A DNA stretch of 64,000 nt from Photorhabdus cinerea (GCF_011189575.1 NZ_PUJW01000003.1:1-64000), one strand, 5' to 3'. Positions 42,883-52,994 are shown, numbered from the stretch's first letter. Notes: generated by a model from the letters alone, not told the origin. Numbers and translations are program-made.

Positions 42883-44864
42883 TATTTTTTCCCTAATTCT
42901 TCCACTTCACCACGCAAGAAGAAATCCAGTGTTTCATTTATCGTCTGTTTCATATCAATAGTTGGTTTCCAGCCTAACAACCGTTCCGCATTTTTAATAC
43001 TCGGCTTACGATGCTCAACATCCTGATAGCCTTTGCCGTAGTAACTTCCGCTTTCGATTTTTTTGAATCCAGCAAACGGAGGAAAATAACCTCTCAACTC
43101 ATGATTCTCAAAGCTATCAAGTAACATTTCTGCTAACTGACGAATACTGGCTTCGTTAGTTGGATTACCAATATTGATAATCTGACCGTCACATAATCCA
43201 TCACGGTTTTCAATAATGCGGAATAACGCTTCAATACCATCATTAATATCAGTAAAGCAACGCTTCTGTTCACCACCATCTACTAGTTTGATTGATGAAC
43301 CCTCAACTAAGTTCAATATCAGTTGTGTAATTGCTCTTGAGCTGCCAATACGCGCAGAGTTCAGGTTATCCAGACGTGGCCCCATCCAATTAAATGGGCG
43401 GAACAAGGTGAATCTGAGCCCTTCTTTCTCACCATATGCCCAAATAACGCGATCCAGTAATTGCTTAGAAACAGAGTAAATCCAGCGTTGTTTGTTAATC
43501 GGGCCAACAATCAGACGAGAATCATCTTCGTCAAACTCTTTATCATCACACATTCCGTAAACTTCTGATGTGGATGGGAAAATAATCCGTTTATTATATT
43601 TAACACAATAACGGACAATTTTAAGATTCTCTTCAAAATCCAGTTCAAATACACGCAGTGGGTTACGGGTATATTCAATTGGAGTTGCAATAGCGACCAA
43701 CGGCAGAACCACATCACATTTCTTGATGTGATACTCGATCCATTCAGTATGAATGTTAATATCACCTTCAATGAAGTGAAAATGCGGATTACCGATAAAA
43801 CGCTCAATAGCAGAAGAGCCAATATCCATACCGTAGATATCATAGTTGCCATCACGCAACAGACGCTCTGTCAGATGATTACCAATAAAACCATTCACGC
43901 CAAGGATTAATACACGCTTACGGTAGCTAATCTGGGATGTTGCCTTTGGACCAACACAGATATCAGTCACAATGCTCATTTCTGCTACCAAGCGGGTCCC
44001 TCGAACATATAAACTAGATTCACTTTGCCCACTGATAATTTCTAATGCCCCTTTTCCACAAGCAATAACCAGTGGATCTACCGACAATACCGTACCCGGC
44101 TGTTTGTTATGGGCTTCATCTAATGGAGAAGCACGCCAGATAGTAATCTTGCGCTCACCCAAGAAAGTAAATGCACCCGGATATGGCTCAGCCACCGCTC
44201 TGACAAGGTTGTTGATTTCAGTTGCTGATTTTCCCCAGTCAATCTCTCCATCAGCAGCAGTACGGCGACCAAAGTAAGTTGCCTGACTTTGATCCTGAGG
44301 TGTTGAAATATAGGTTCCTGATTTGATCTGAGGTAATACTTTATCAAGCAGTTTTCCCGCCGCCTCACGAATTTTTCCGTGTAAAACCAGCGAAGTATCC
44401 GTTTCTGTAATAGCAACTTTATGTTGAGCAATAATATCCCCGGCATCCGGTTTCAACACCATTTTATGCAGGGTTACGCCTGTTTCCGTTTCACCATTTA
44501 AAATTGCCCAGTTAATGGGTGCACGACCACGGTATTTTGGCAACAGTGATCCATGCAAGTTAAATGCACCAGAACTCGCCAGTGATAAAATATCTTCACT
44601 CAGCATATTCCGGTAATAAAAAGAAAAAATGACATCCGGTTTTAGTTCACGGATACGTTCAATCCATAGAGGATGATTAACATTTTCTGGCGCAAAAACC
44701 GGAAGCTCTAAATCTGCACTCAAACGGGCAACAGAAGAGAAAAAATGGTTTTCAGTAGGATCATCTGTATGGGTAAATACCGCCTGAATATCAAACCCAG
44801 CTTTAACTAAGGCATTGATCCCGACACAGCCGATATCATGATAGGCAAATATAATTGCTTTCAT
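42882..44864 (-). CDS. arnA: ArnA, bifunctional UDP-Ara4N formyltransferase / UDP-GlcA C-4'' decarboxylase
   Basis: 660 residues. The N-terminal formyltransferase domain has Asn102, His104 and Asp140 in FNLHGSLLPKYRGRAP and VLKPD. The C-terminal NAD-dependent oxidative decarboxylase begins with GVNGFIGNHL and has PSTSEVYGM (Ser/Glu) plus a Tyr-x3-Lys (YSVSK). It produces UDP-L-Ara4O and later formylates UDP-L-Ara4N. One-base junctions on both sides indicate tight coupling. Confidence 0.96.
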   Translation of the reverse strand: MKAIIFAYHDIGCVGINALVKAGFDIQAVFTHTDDPTENHFFSSVARLSADLELPVFAPENVNHPLWIERIRELKPDVIFSFYYRNMLSEDILSLASSGAFNLHGSLLPKYRGRAPINWAILNGETETGVTLHKMVLKPDAGDIIAQHKVAITETDTSLVLHGKIREAAGKLLDKVLPQIKSGTYISTPQDQSQATYFGRRTAADGEIDWGKSATEINNLVRAVAEPYPGAFTFLGERKITIWRASPLDEAHNKQPGTVLSVDPLVIACGKGALEIISGQSESSLYVRGTRLVAEMSIVTDICVGPKATSQISYRKRVLILGVNGFIGNHLTERLLRDGNYDIYGMDIGSSAIERFIGNPHFHFIEGDINIHTEWIEYHIKKCDVVLPLVAIATPIEYTRNPLRVFELDFEENLKIVRYCVKYNKRIIFPSTSEVYGMCDDKEFDEDDSRLIVGPINKQRWIYSVSKQLLDRVIWAYGEKEGLRFTLFRPFNWMGPRLDNLNSARIGSSRAITQLILNLVEGSSIKLVDGGEQKRCFTDINDGIEALFRIIENRDGLCDGQIINIGNPTNEASIRQLAEMLLDSFENHELRGYFPPFAGFKKIESGSYYGKGYQDVEHRKPSIKNAERLLGWKPTIDMKQTINETLDFFLRGEVEELGKK

Positions 44865-45841
44865 TAGTACTCTTCCTGGTTGTCGTTGGTCTTTTTATCT
44901 CCGACCACTTTTTGAATAAAATAACGTGGGCGCGCACGGACATCGTTATAAATACGACCTATGTATTCACCTAATAAGCCCATCGCGACGAACTGTGCAC
45001 CAATAAACATGAAAAGGATGGCAAACAGGGTAAACACGCCGTCTGCTGCCCATATGGCCCCAAAAATCAGACGTAAAACCACCAGCAATACAGCCAGCAA
45101 AAAACCAGAAACTGCAATCACGCTCCCTATTACGCTCAGCAAACGTAAAGGTGCGGTTGTCAGACAGGTAAGCAGGTCATACATCAGATTAATCAACTTC
45201 ATGAAGTTGTATTTGGAATCACCAAATTCACGCTCGGCGTGGGCAACATCTATCTCAATCGTTTTGCGAGCGAAAGTGTTCGCCAGAATAGGAATAAAGG
45301 TACTGCGCTCATGGCACTGCAACATGGCTTCAATAATATGGCGACGATAGGCACGTAGCATACAGCCATAATCGCCCATAGAGCGGCCTGTTGCTTTAGT
45401 GATCATCGCATTGATGATTTTTGAAGCTGTTTTACGGAACAGAGAATCCTGCCGATTAGCACGGCGAGTACCAACAACGTCATAACCCTGCTCAGCCGTT
45501 TTAACAAGACGAGGGATCTCTTCTGGCGGATTCTGTAGATCTGCATCAAGAGTAATCACTAAATCTCCACTGACCTGATTAAAACCCGCCATAATCGCTG
45601 AGTGCTGACCGTAATTACGGTTAAGCAAAATGGCAATAATATGATTTTCAGGTTGTTCCGCTGCCTGAACCAAAATTTCAGCAGATTTATCACTGCTGCC
45701 ATCATCAATAAGAATAAGCTCATAGTCCTGAGTCAGTTGCTTACAGGCTGCCAAGGTTCTTTCCAATAAAAGAGGTAAGCTTTCCTCTTCGTTATAAACT
45801 GGAATAACAACAGAAACTTTTTTAATTTGTTCAAAAGACAC
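44864..45841 (-). CDS. arnC: ArnC, undecaprenyl-phosphate Ara4FN transferase
   Basis: A GT2 glycosyltransferase with VVIPVYNEEESLP, the LIDDGSSD motif and TLDADLQNPPEEI, followed by two C-terminal membrane helices (about 230-290). I take the GTG at 45841, giving 325 residues beginning (M)SFEQIKKVS; it overlaps the arnB stop by 11 nt. An ATG at 45880 would add 13 residues inside arnB. It attaches Ara4FN to undecaprenyl phosphate. Confidence 0.94.
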   Translation of the reverse strand: MSFEQIKKVSVVIPVYNEEESLPLLLERTLAACKQLTQDYELILIDDGSSDKSAEILVQAAEQPENHIIAILLNRNYGQHSAIMAGFNQVSGDLVITLDADLQNPPEEIPRLVKTAEQGYDVVGTRRANRQDSLFRKTASKIINAMITKATGRSMGDYGCMLRAYRRHIIEAMLQCHERSTFIPILANTFARKTIEIDVAHAEREFGDSKYNFMKLINLMYDLLTCLTTAPLRLLSVIGSVIAVSGFLLAVLLVVLRLIFGAIWAADGVFTLFAILFMFIGAQFVAMGLLGEYIGRIYNDVRARPRYFIQKVVGDKKTNDNQEEY

Positions 45842-46988
45842 TAAATCTGCGCTCCGAAAGAATTTCTTGTAAAGCATCAATTACACGATCCACATCGTTA
45901 TCACTCATATCAGGAAAGAGTGGTAATGAACAAAGTGTTGCCGAGTTCCATTCTGCTTCAGGCAACGACAACTGCGGAAAGCGTTCCCGATAATATTTTT
46001 GCGTATGTGCGGCTCTGAAATGCAAACCTGTGCCAATATCTTTCTCTTTCAGACATTCCATCAATGTGTCACGGTCAATGCCACATACATCTTTATCAAC
46101 CCGTACCATAAACAGATGATGTGCGTGCAAATGCTCATAATCTGGCGCATTCAACATCTGCAAGGGAGAATTTTTTAATACTGTTGAATAACGAGCAACG
46201 ATTTGTCGGCGACGAGTATTCATTGATTCCAATTTACTTAATTGCACAACAGCAATCGCAGCATGAATATCTGATAAATTATATTTGTAACCTGGCTCTA
46301 CGACTTCCGCTTGTGGTTTCCTGCCCTGAATCTGACGATCAAAAGCATCAATACCTAATCCATGAAACTTCAGACACCGAATCCGTTCAGCAAGTTCATT
46401 ATTATCAGTCGCAATCAATCCGCCTTCTGCACAGGTAACATTTTTTATGGCATGGAAAGAGAAAATAGCTGTACCCTGCTCACCGACCCATTCATTCTTA
46501 TAACGGGTTCCTACTGCATGAGCAGCATCTTCAATCAATGGAATACCCGCATTCTGAGCAATTGCACGCAATGCGTCCAAATCACAGGGAGCACCAGCAT
46601 AATGAACAGGAATAATGGCTTTGGTTCTGGGAGTAATTGCCCTTTCTACTGTTGCTGCGTCAATCATTAAAGTATTGCGATCAACATCAATCATGATCGG
46701 CTCAGCACCAAGCAGGCAGATCATATTTACCGTAGAAACCCAAGTCAGAGATGGAGTAATAACTTCATCACCAGGGCCAATACCCAATGCCATCAATGTC
46801 AGATGCATACCCGCAGTTGCAGAGGTCAACGCAACCGCATGTTTACAGCCAAACATTCGGCAGAAGTCCTGTTCCAATTGATGATTTTCAGGGCCTGTTG
46901 TAATCCAGCCCGAACGAAGAACTTTTTCTACTGCCTGAATTTCTTCATCACCTAAAGCAGGACGGGAAAATGGAAGAAAACTTCCCAT
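45831..46988 (-). CDS. arnB: ArnB, UDP-Ara4O aminotransferase
   Basis: 385 residues, DegT/DnrJ/EryC1-type PLP aminotransferase. The PLP Lys is in FHAIKNVTCAEGG, with the DAAHAVG and TWVSTVNMI segments of the family. It makes UDP-L-Ara4N from UDP-L-Ara4O with glutamate. ATG at 46988 with GGA 9-11 nt upstream. First gene of arnBCADTEF (called pbgPE in Photorhabdus, where it is known to be PhoPQ-dependent and needed for pathogenicity and symbiosis). A -10-like TATATT/TATAAT-rich stretch lies upstream; no PhoP or PmrA box could be asserted. Confidence 0.95.
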   Translation of the reverse strand: MGSFLPFSRPALGDEEIQAVEKVLRSGWITTGPENHQLEQDFCRMFGCKHAVALTSATAGMHLTLMALGIGPGDEVITPSLTWVSTVNMICLLGAEPIMIDVDRNTLMIDAATVERAITPRTKAIIPVHYAGAPCDLDALRAIAQNAGIPLIEDAAHAVGTRYKNEWVGEQGTAIFSFHAIKNVTCAEGGLIATDNNELAERIRCLKFHGLGIDAFDRQIQGRKPQAEVVEPGYKYNLSDIHAAIAVVQLSKLESMNTRRRQIVARYSTVLKNSPLQMLNAPDYEHLHAHHLFMVRVDKDVCGIDRDTLMECLKEKDIGTGLHFRAAHTQKYYRERFPQLSLPEAEWNSATLCSLPLFPDMSDNDVDRVIDALQEILSERRFSVF

Positions 46989-47125
46989 AAAATACAATCC
47001 GATTCGTTCATAATATAATGATATATTAGATGACTATATTTTAACGAATCATCAACGCAGGCACAGATTTAGCAAATTAAATGGAAATAAAGCTATCAAA
47101 ACAATAAAATTCACTATGGCATACA

Positions 47126-47917
47126 TCAGACTGAATTATAATCAGGTAGAAAAACCCGCCAATATTTATATGTCTTCTCAGATACGCATTTGATATCAGC
47201 GGCAAAAACTTTAGATAGCGTATTTTCTTTCATTACCTCGTCTGGTTTTCCATCTGCAACCAATTGCCCATCGGCAAGCAACCAGATACGATCAGCTCTA
47301 TCATAGCTATGGTTAAGATCATGACCACTCATGACTACGGAGCCACCATGTTCACAGAATTTTTTCACTAACAGATCAAGCGCTGCTACCTGAGCGATAT
47401 CGAGGTTATTAGTAGGCTCATCCAAGAGTAATAGTTTTCCCTCCAGATTGATTGATGACCAAACTTGCAAAAAAACCCCCGTTAATCGAACTCGTTGCCA
47501 TTCACCACCAGATAATCTCCCTACCGGTGTCTCCAGAAGCGTTCCTAACTTAAAAAAGGAACATAACTCTGACAGTACATCATCATAATTAACCGGAGAA
47601 GGTGTTAAATACAGCTGCAAATATTGAAAAACCGGCATTATTGGTACAGAAACAACCTGCTGACTCAACCATGCTCTATGACGTGCTAATTCGCGGGGGC
47701 TATATTCACTGAGACACCTTTGTTGCAAATAGATTTTGCCGCTATACGGCAAAATACCTGCCATACAAGCTAATAGCGTACTCTTTCCTGAACCATTCGG
47801 CCCAATAAGATGTATTTGTTCACCTTGTTGTATTGATGCTGTCAGCGATACTAATCGAGTTTGGATTGATATCTGCCTGAGAGTCATCAATTGACGGGTC
47901 ATTTGCACTTGATTCAC
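47126..47917 (-). CDS. btuD: Vitamin B12 ABC transporter ATPase BtuD
   Basis: 263 residues. Walker A GPNGSGKST, signature LSGGEWQRV, Walker B LLLLDEPTNNLD and MSGHDLNHS (H-loop) match BtuD. GTG at 47917 has GGAG 7 nt upstream and starts 3 nt after the btuC stop; an ATG at 47902 has no such element. Powers BtuC for cobalamin import. The btuE gene that separates btuC and btuD in E. coli is absent here. Confidence 0.92.
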   Translation of the reverse strand: MNQVQMTRQLMTLRQISIQTRLVSLTASIQQGEQIHLIGPNGSGKSTLLACMAGILPYSGKIYLQQRCLSEYSPRELARHRAWLSQQVVSVPIMPVFQYLQLYLTPSPVNYDDVLSELCSFFKLGTLLETPVGRLSGGEWQRVRLTGVFLQVWSSINLEGKLLLLDEPTNNLDIAQVAALDLLVKKFCEHGGSVVMSGHDLNHSYDRADRIWLLADGQLVADGKPDEVMKENTLSKVFAADIKCVSEKTYKYWRVFLPDYNSV

Positions 47918-47920
47918 TTT

Positions 47921-48928
47921 TTAACTCCAGTCTCTGACTTTTAATAATAACCAAATGAACACCGGTGCCCCCAATGTGGCTGTCACAACACCAATCGGCA
48001 CTTCTGCATTAGTCAGACTGAGGCGGGAAAGCAAATCAGCCAGCAATAACCCATACCCCCCTGCCAGAACACATGCAGGCAGTAGTGTTTTATAATCTGT
48101 CAAACCGCATAAACGCAGAATATGTGGAATAACTAAGCCGATAAAGCTGATTGTCCCGGCAAGTGCAACGCTTAACCCCACCAACAATCCAACAGCGAGT
48201 ACAAATAAATTCCGCCAATAATAAAGCGAGATACCTAACTGATGAGCCTGTATTTCTCCCAATGAAAGGAAATTAAGCACTTTTCCTTGACTACTCAGCC
48301 AAATAATCAAAGGAAATAAAGCGACTACCAACCATTGCTGTCGCCAGTCTATTCCACTGAAACTACCCATCATCCAATACATTAGCTGGCGCAAATCCAT
48401 ACTGGTACTAAAATAGACCATCCATGTCATCAGAGCACCAGAAACAACACCAAAAGCGACCCCCACTAACAACAAACGGGCATTATTCAAGTGACGCTTT
48501 CTTGAAAAGATCAACAATATCATTGTGACAATAAGTGCTCCCAACACAGCTCCAGTACTCAACAGCCAGAATGGAGCAATACCGTGAAACATCAGCACCA
48601 GAAACACAACAACAACACCAGCACCATTGCTGATCCCTAGTAGCCCTGGTTCAGCCAGCGGATTTTCAAACAATGCCTGCATTATCGCACCAGCCACAGT
48701 CAAACTTGCACCCACAGCGACTACAGCCAATACACGAGGAAAACGTAATTGCCACACAAACAACCGACCTGTTTCAGAAAACCACTTATCAGGCCATATC
48801 CAATTTTCCCCTGCACAAAGTGAAAGAAAACAAACAAACAAAAATAAACAAGTAAGAATTGCCAGAAAACGATAATCACGTCTTTTCTGACGAATCACTA
48901 ATTCAGCAATGGAATGGGTGGGTTGCAT
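47921..48928 (-). CDS. btuC: Vitamin B12 ABC transporter permease BtuC
   Basis: 335 residues, ten-helix FecCD-type permease. It shows NPLAEPGLLGISNGAG and GTISFIGLVIPHILR, the ATPase coupling region. Works with BtuD and a BtuF binding protein encoded elsewhere. Lies downstream of ihfA behind a strong terminator, as part of a separate transcription unit with btuD. Confidence 0.93.
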   Translation of the reverse strand: MQPTHSIAELVIRQKRRDYRFLAILTCLFLFVCFLSLCAGENWIWPDKWFSETGRLFVWQLRFPRVLAVVAVGASLTVAGAIMQALFENPLAEPGLLGISNGAGVVVVFLVLMFHGIAPFWLLSTGAVLGALIVTMILLIFSRKRHLNNARLLLVGVAFGVVSGALMTWMVYFSTSMDLRQLMYWMMGSFSGIDWRQQWLVVALFPLIIWLSSQGKVLNFLSLGEIQAHQLGISLYYWRNLFVLAVGLLVGLSVALAGTISFIGLVIPHILRLCGLTDYKTLLPACVLAGGYGLLLADLLSRLSLTNAEVPIGVVTATLGAPVFIWLLLKVRDWS

Positions 48929-48961
48929 TGGACATCAGCTCATAAGAGAAGATATTTTAAG

Positions 48962-48990
48962 AAAAAGGCCGCTATTAGTGCGGCCTTTTT
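48962..48990 (-). terminator. Terminator between ihfA and btuC
   Basis: GGCCGC and GCGGCC arms extended by five A-T pairs (48962-48972 with 48980-48990) form an A/T-flanked hairpin usable in the ihfA direction, 8 nt after its stop codon. Confidence 0.88.
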
Positions 48991-48997
48991 GATTTGA

Positions 48998-49294
48998 TTA
49001 TTCCTTAGGTGTGGCTTTCTCAACCCTGCTTTTTAACTTCTGACCAGGACGGAATGTCACTACTCGGCGAGCTGTAATCGGAATATCTTCACCAGTCTTA
49101 GGATTACGTCCCGGACGTTGGTTTTTATCCCGTAAATCAAAGTTGCCAAATCCAGACAATTTTACCTGCTCACCATTCTCCAAAGAACGACGCACTTCTT
49201 CAAAGAACAATTCAACTAGATCTTTAGCATCACGTTTGCTAATCCCCAGTTTCTCAAACAGATTTTCTGACATTTCAGCTTTAGTAAGCGCCAT
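48998..49294 (-). CDS. ihfA: Integration host factor subunit alpha
   Basis: 98 residues, a DNA-bending HU/IHF family protein. The beta-arm signature GFGNFDLRDKNQRPGRNPKTG with the intercalating Pro is present. Dimerises with IhfB. Starts 5 nt after the end of pheT, in the conserved pheST-ihfA arrangement. Confidence 0.97.
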   Translation of the reverse strand: MALTKAEMSENLFEKLGISKRDAKDLVELFFEEVRRSLENGEQVKLSGFGNFDLRDKNQRPGRNPKTGEDIPITARRVVTFRPGQKLKSRVEKATPKE

Positions 49295-49298
49295 AGGT

Positions 49299-51686
49299 TC
49301 AGTCCCTCAAGGATGCTTGGAATCGCTGTTTTAGTACTGCAACACATTTACTAACGGTTGCAGCAATCTCTTCTTCTTCCAGTGTACGCGCGGTATCCTG
49401 CAAGATAAAACTTATAGCGAGGCTCTTATGACCCTCTGCTACACCTTTACCACAATACACGTCAAACAAGTTTATGCCAACTATATGATTTACGCCAACT
49501 TTCTTACATTCAAACAAAACATCTTCTGCTGCAACATTTTCAGGCACCACAATTGCGATATCACGACGGTTTGACGGGAAGCGTGAAATCTCTTTCGCGT
49601 CAGGAATCACGCAGTCTGCCAACTTATTCCAGAGCACTTCGAATACCACGGTACGGCCATTTAAATCAAGTTTGCGCTCCAATTCTGGGTGAACAACACC
49701 AATGTATCCGATATATTCATTTTCCAGATAAATTCCGGCGCTTTGACCTGGGTGCAATGCAGGATTTACATCTGCTCTAAAAGAAATCTTAGATAACTTT
49801 CCAGTCAATTCCAGTACAGCTTCCAAATCGCCTTTCATATCGAAGAAATCAACAGACTGTTTTTCTAGTGACCAATGCTCTTCAAAACGATTACCGGTGA
49901 TAACTCCCCCTAACACCAGTTCCTGGCGAATACCCTGTTCCGCATTTTCATCAGGAACAAAACGCAAGCCAGTTTCAAACAAGCGCACACGGTTTTGCTG
50001 ACGGTTCTGGTTATATACCACCGTTGTTAGCAAACCAGTCAACAAAGATAAACGCATTGCTGACATATCCGCTGAAATTGGGTTAGGTAGCATCAGCACG
50101 TGTTGCTGTGGATGTAACAGTGCCTGAATTTTAGGATCAACAAAGCTGTAAATAATCGCTTCCTGATAACCTCTATCGACGAGCATTGTTTTAACACGTT
50201 TCAGGGAAAGATCCGCTTCACGGTGTTTTTTCATGACAAGATCTGCACGCATCGGTACATCTGGAATATTGTTGTAACCGTAGATACGGGCAACTTCTTC
50301 AACCAGATCTTCTTCAATTTCCAGATCAAAGCGCCAACTTGGTACAACCGCCTGCCAACAATTTTCTTGCGTAGTGACTTTACAACCTAAACGGGTCAGG
50401 ATGTCACCAACTTGTTCATCAGGCACATGATGGCCAATTAAACGATCCAGCTTTTCACGACGCAGAGTGATTGTCGCTGGTTTTGGCAATTGAGACTCAT
50501 CAGTAGCATCAATGATTGGACCGGCTTCACCACCACAAATATCGATCAGTAATTGGGTCGCCCTCTCCATCGCTTTGTGCTGCAATTGAGGATCAATGCC
50601 ACGCTCATAACGATGAGAAGCGTCGGTATGTAAGCCATAACGACGAGCGCGACCAGCAATCGCCAAAGGTGAAAAAAATGCACACTCAAGTAAAATATTT
50701 TGGGTTTCTTCATTCACACCGGAATGTTCACCGCCAAAAATACCTGCCATTGCAACAGCTTGTTTTTCATCAGAAATAACTAGAGTATCAGTAGAAAGGT
50801 TGGCTTCTGTACCATCCAGTAGCACCAATTTTTCATCCTGTTTCGCCATGCGTACAGTGACTGAACCATTTAGACGTTCCAAATCAAACGCATGCAATGG
50901 TTGACCCAATTCAAGTAACACATAGTTAGTCACATCGACTATCGGATCGATGGAACGGATACCACCACGGCGCAATTTTTCACGCATCCACAGTGGCGTT
51001 GCCGCTTTCACATTAATTTTCTTAATTACCCTACCCAAGTAACGTGGGCATGCTTCTGTCACTTCAACACGAATAGGGAAGGCAGCATCTGTTGTCGGTT
51101 TTACTGCTTCAATTTGCTGTTCAAATAATGAAATTTTATTAGCGACTGCTACATCACGTGCAACGCCAATGATACTCAGGCAGTCAGCACGGTTAGGTGT
51201 AATACTAATTTCAATTATGCTGTCATCTAACTTCAGATATTCACGCAGAGCAACACCTAAAGGTGCATCAGTTGGTAATTCAATAATACCGTCATGGTCT
51301 TCTGAAATACCTAGTTCAGAGAAAGAACACAGCATCCCTTCAGAAGGCTCACCGCGCAGTTTAGCCGCTTTGATTTTGAAATCACCCGGTAGCACAGCTC
51401 CCACAGTTGCTACAGCAACTTTCAATCCCTGACGACAATTCGGAGCACCGCAAACGATATCCAGCAGGCGTTCACCACCCACATTCACTTTTGTTACCCG
51501 CAACTTATCCGCATTCGGATGCTGGGCACATTCAACAACTTCACCAATAACCACACCATGGAATTGACCGGCTACTGCCTCCATGCCATCAACTTCCAGA
51601 CCAAGCATGGTCATTTGGTCAGATAATTCTTCACTGCTAATGGCTGGATTTACCCATTCGCGTAACCAGAGTTCACTGAATTTCAT
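49299..51686 (-). CDS. pheT: Phenylalanyl-tRNA synthetase beta subunit
   Basis: 795 residues, the E. coli length. N-terminal EMAP/tRNA-binding-like domain (GVVIGEVVECAQHPNADKLR), B3/B4 editing region, B5 domain and a C-terminal ferredoxin-anticodon domain (SRFPSNRRDIAIVVPE). Assembles with PheS as alpha2beta2. It lies 14 nt after pheS in an operon controlled by the phe attenuator. Confidence 0.97.
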   Translation of the reverse strand: MKFSELWLREWVNPAISSEELSDQMTMLGLEVDGMEAVAGQFHGVVIGEVVECAQHPNADKLRVTKVNVGGERLLDIVCGAPNCRQGLKVAVATVGAVLPGDFKIKAAKLRGEPSEGMLCSFSELGISEDHDGIIELPTDAPLGVALREYLKLDDSIIEISITPNRADCLSIIGVARDVAVANKISLFEQQIEAVKPTTDAAFPIRVEVTEACPRYLGRVIKKINVKAATPLWMREKLRRGGIRSIDPIVDVTNYVLLELGQPLHAFDLERLNGSVTVRMAKQDEKLVLLDGTEANLSTDTLVISDEKQAVAMAGIFGGEHSGVNEETQNILLECAFFSPLAIAGRARRYGLHTDASHRYERGIDPQLQHKAMERATQLLIDICGGEAGPIIDATDESQLPKPATITLRREKLDRLIGHHVPDEQVGDILTRLGCKVTTQENCWQAVVPSWRFDLEIEEDLVEEVARIYGYNNIPDVPMRADLVMKKHREADLSLKRVKTMLVDRGYQEAIIYSFVDPKIQALLHPQQHVLMLPNPISADMSAMRLSLLTGLLTTVVYNQNRQQNRVRLFETGLRFVPDENAEQGIRQELVLGGVITGNRFEEHWSLEKQSVDFFDMKGDLEAVLELTGKLSKISFRADVNPALHPGQSAGIYLENEYIGYIGVVHPELERKLDLNGRTVVFEVLWNKLADCVIPDAKEISRFPSNRRDIAIVVPENVAAEDVLFECKKVGVNHIVGINLFDVYCGKGVAEGHKSLAISFILQDTARTLEEEEIAATVSKCVAVLKQRFQASLRD

Positions 51687-51700
51687 GAGATACTCCCGCC

Positions 51701-52684
51701 TTATTTAAACTGTTTGAGAAAACGCAGATCATTTTCGAAGAACGCACGCAGATCCGTTACACCGTAACGTAACATTGTTAGACGTTCTACCCCCATGCCG
51801 AAAGCGAAGCCAGAATAGATTTCAGGATCAAGACCAACATTATTCAATACATTAGGGTGAACCATACCGCAACCCAACACTTCTAGCCATTTGCCATTTT
51901 TACCCATCACGTCAACTTCCGCCGAAGGTTCTGTAAATGGAAAGTAAGATGGGCGGAAACGGATCTGCAAATCCTCTTCAAAGAAATTAGTTAAGAAATC
52001 GTGCAATGTTCCTTTCAGATTGGTAAAACTGATACCTCTGTCAATAACCAAACCTTCCACCTGATGGAACATGGGAGTGTGCGTCTGGTCGTAGTCATTG
52101 CGATATACACGGCCTGGTGCAATAACGCGAATTGGTGGCTGTTGGTTATGCATAGTCCTAACTTGCACACCTGAAGTCTGAGTACGCAATAGACGTTTAG
52201 CATCAAACCAAAACGTATCATGATCAGCTCGGGCAGGATGATGCGCAGGAATATTCAATGCATCAAAGTTGTAATAATCATCTTCAATTTCAGGGCCTGA
52301 TTCTACAGAAAAACCTAATTCACCAAAGAAAGTTTCAATACGCTCTATTGTACGGTTAACCGGATGTAACCCACCATTTTCCATCCGGCGACCTGGCAGT
52401 GATACATCAATCTTTTCTGCTGACAGACGGGAATTCAAGACATCAGTTTCCAGTTTTTCTTTACGGGCATTCAGAGCTTCTTGAACTGCCTGCTTAGCTT
52501 GATTAATAACAGCCCCTGCGGCTGGACGTTCTTCGGCCGGCAGATCACGCAGCGATGACATTTGGAGGGTTAAATGGCCTTTTTTGCCTAAATATTCAAC
52601 ACGCACCAAATCCAACGCAGCAACATCTTGGGCATCTTCTACGGCTGCTTTTGCTTTTGCAACCAGCTCAGCGAGATGTGGCAT
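51701..52684 (-). CDS. pheS: Phenylalanyl-tRNA synthetase alpha subunit
   Basis: 327 residues. Class II synthetase motifs are visible: FHQVEGLVID (motif 2 region with preceding RVYRNDYDQTH) and GFAFGMGVERLTMLRYG (motif 3). The N-terminal coiled coil spans about 1-85. Catalyses Phe activation and transfer to tRNA. Expression should follow the pheM attenuator upstream. Confidence 0.97.
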   Translation of the reverse strand: MPHLAELVAKAKAAVEDAQDVAALDLVRVEYLGKKGHLTLQMSSLRDLPAEERPAAGAVINQAKQAVQEALNARKEKLETDVLNSRLSAEKIDVSLPGRRMENGGLHPVNRTIERIETFFGELGFSVESGPEIEDDYYNFDALNIPAHHPARADHDTFWFDAKRLLRTQTSGVQVRTMHNQQPPIRVIAPGRVYRNDYDQTHTPMFHQVEGLVIDRGISFTNLKGTLHDFLTNFFEEDLQIRFRPSYFPFTEPSAEVDVMGKNGKWLEVLGCGMVHPNVLNNVGLDPEIYSGFAFGMGVERLTMLRYGVTDLRAFFENDLRFLKQFK

Positions 52685-52760
52685 CGTTTTCCTCTTCCTT
52701 TGGCCTAACGGCCTGCTAATAATTATCGTTAATAACTTAATGACCCTATATGCCTGTCTC

Positions 52761-52805
52761 TGTTTTTATCGTGATAAAAACAAAAAAGCCTCCACAACGG
52801 AGGCT
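52761..52805 (-). terminator. Attenuator terminator of pheST
   Basis: On the minus strand AGCCTCC and GGAGGCT (52787-52805) form a GC stem followed by six T's (52782-52787), then a second AT-rich hairpin (52761-52781). A competing element GGAGGCTTTGCGCG right after pheM can pair as antiterminator. This is the classic phe operon attenuator arrangement. Confidence 0.9.
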
Positions 52806-52852
52806 CAGGCGCAACTTTTCGTTTCTTTTCTTACGCGCAAAGCCTCCTGAAT

Positions 52853-52897
52853 TCAGGCGCTAAAGTAAAAAAAGAAACGAAAAAAAGCGAAAAACAT
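52853..52897 (-). CDS. pheM: pheST leader peptide PheM
   Basis: A 14-residue leader peptide, MFFAFFRFFFYFSA, with eight Phe codons. Ribosome stalling at Phe codons when charged tRNA-Phe is scarce favours the antiterminator and so pheST transcription. The ATG at 52897 lies between the rplT terminator and the attenuator. E. coli PheM also has 14 residues. Confidence 0.95.
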   Translation of the reverse strand: MFFAFFRFFFYFSA

Positions 52898-52961
52898 AAT
52901 ATTGGTTCTCTCAAAATGGTATTTTTCCTGACAGCGACACGCTAGTAAGCCACATTTTTGA

Positions 52962-52994
52962 ACAAAAGTAAAAGAGGGAGCGATGCTCCCTCTT
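52962..52994 (-). terminator. Terminator between rplT and pheM
   Basis: On the minus strand AAGAGGGAG and CTCCCTCTT form a 9-bp stem (52972-52994) followed by a T-rich tract, 12 nt after rplT. Confidence 0.85.

Noticed and set aside
46989..47125. PhoP or PmrA binding site upstream of arnB
   Set aside because: Only partial half-sites with wrong spacing could be found by eye.
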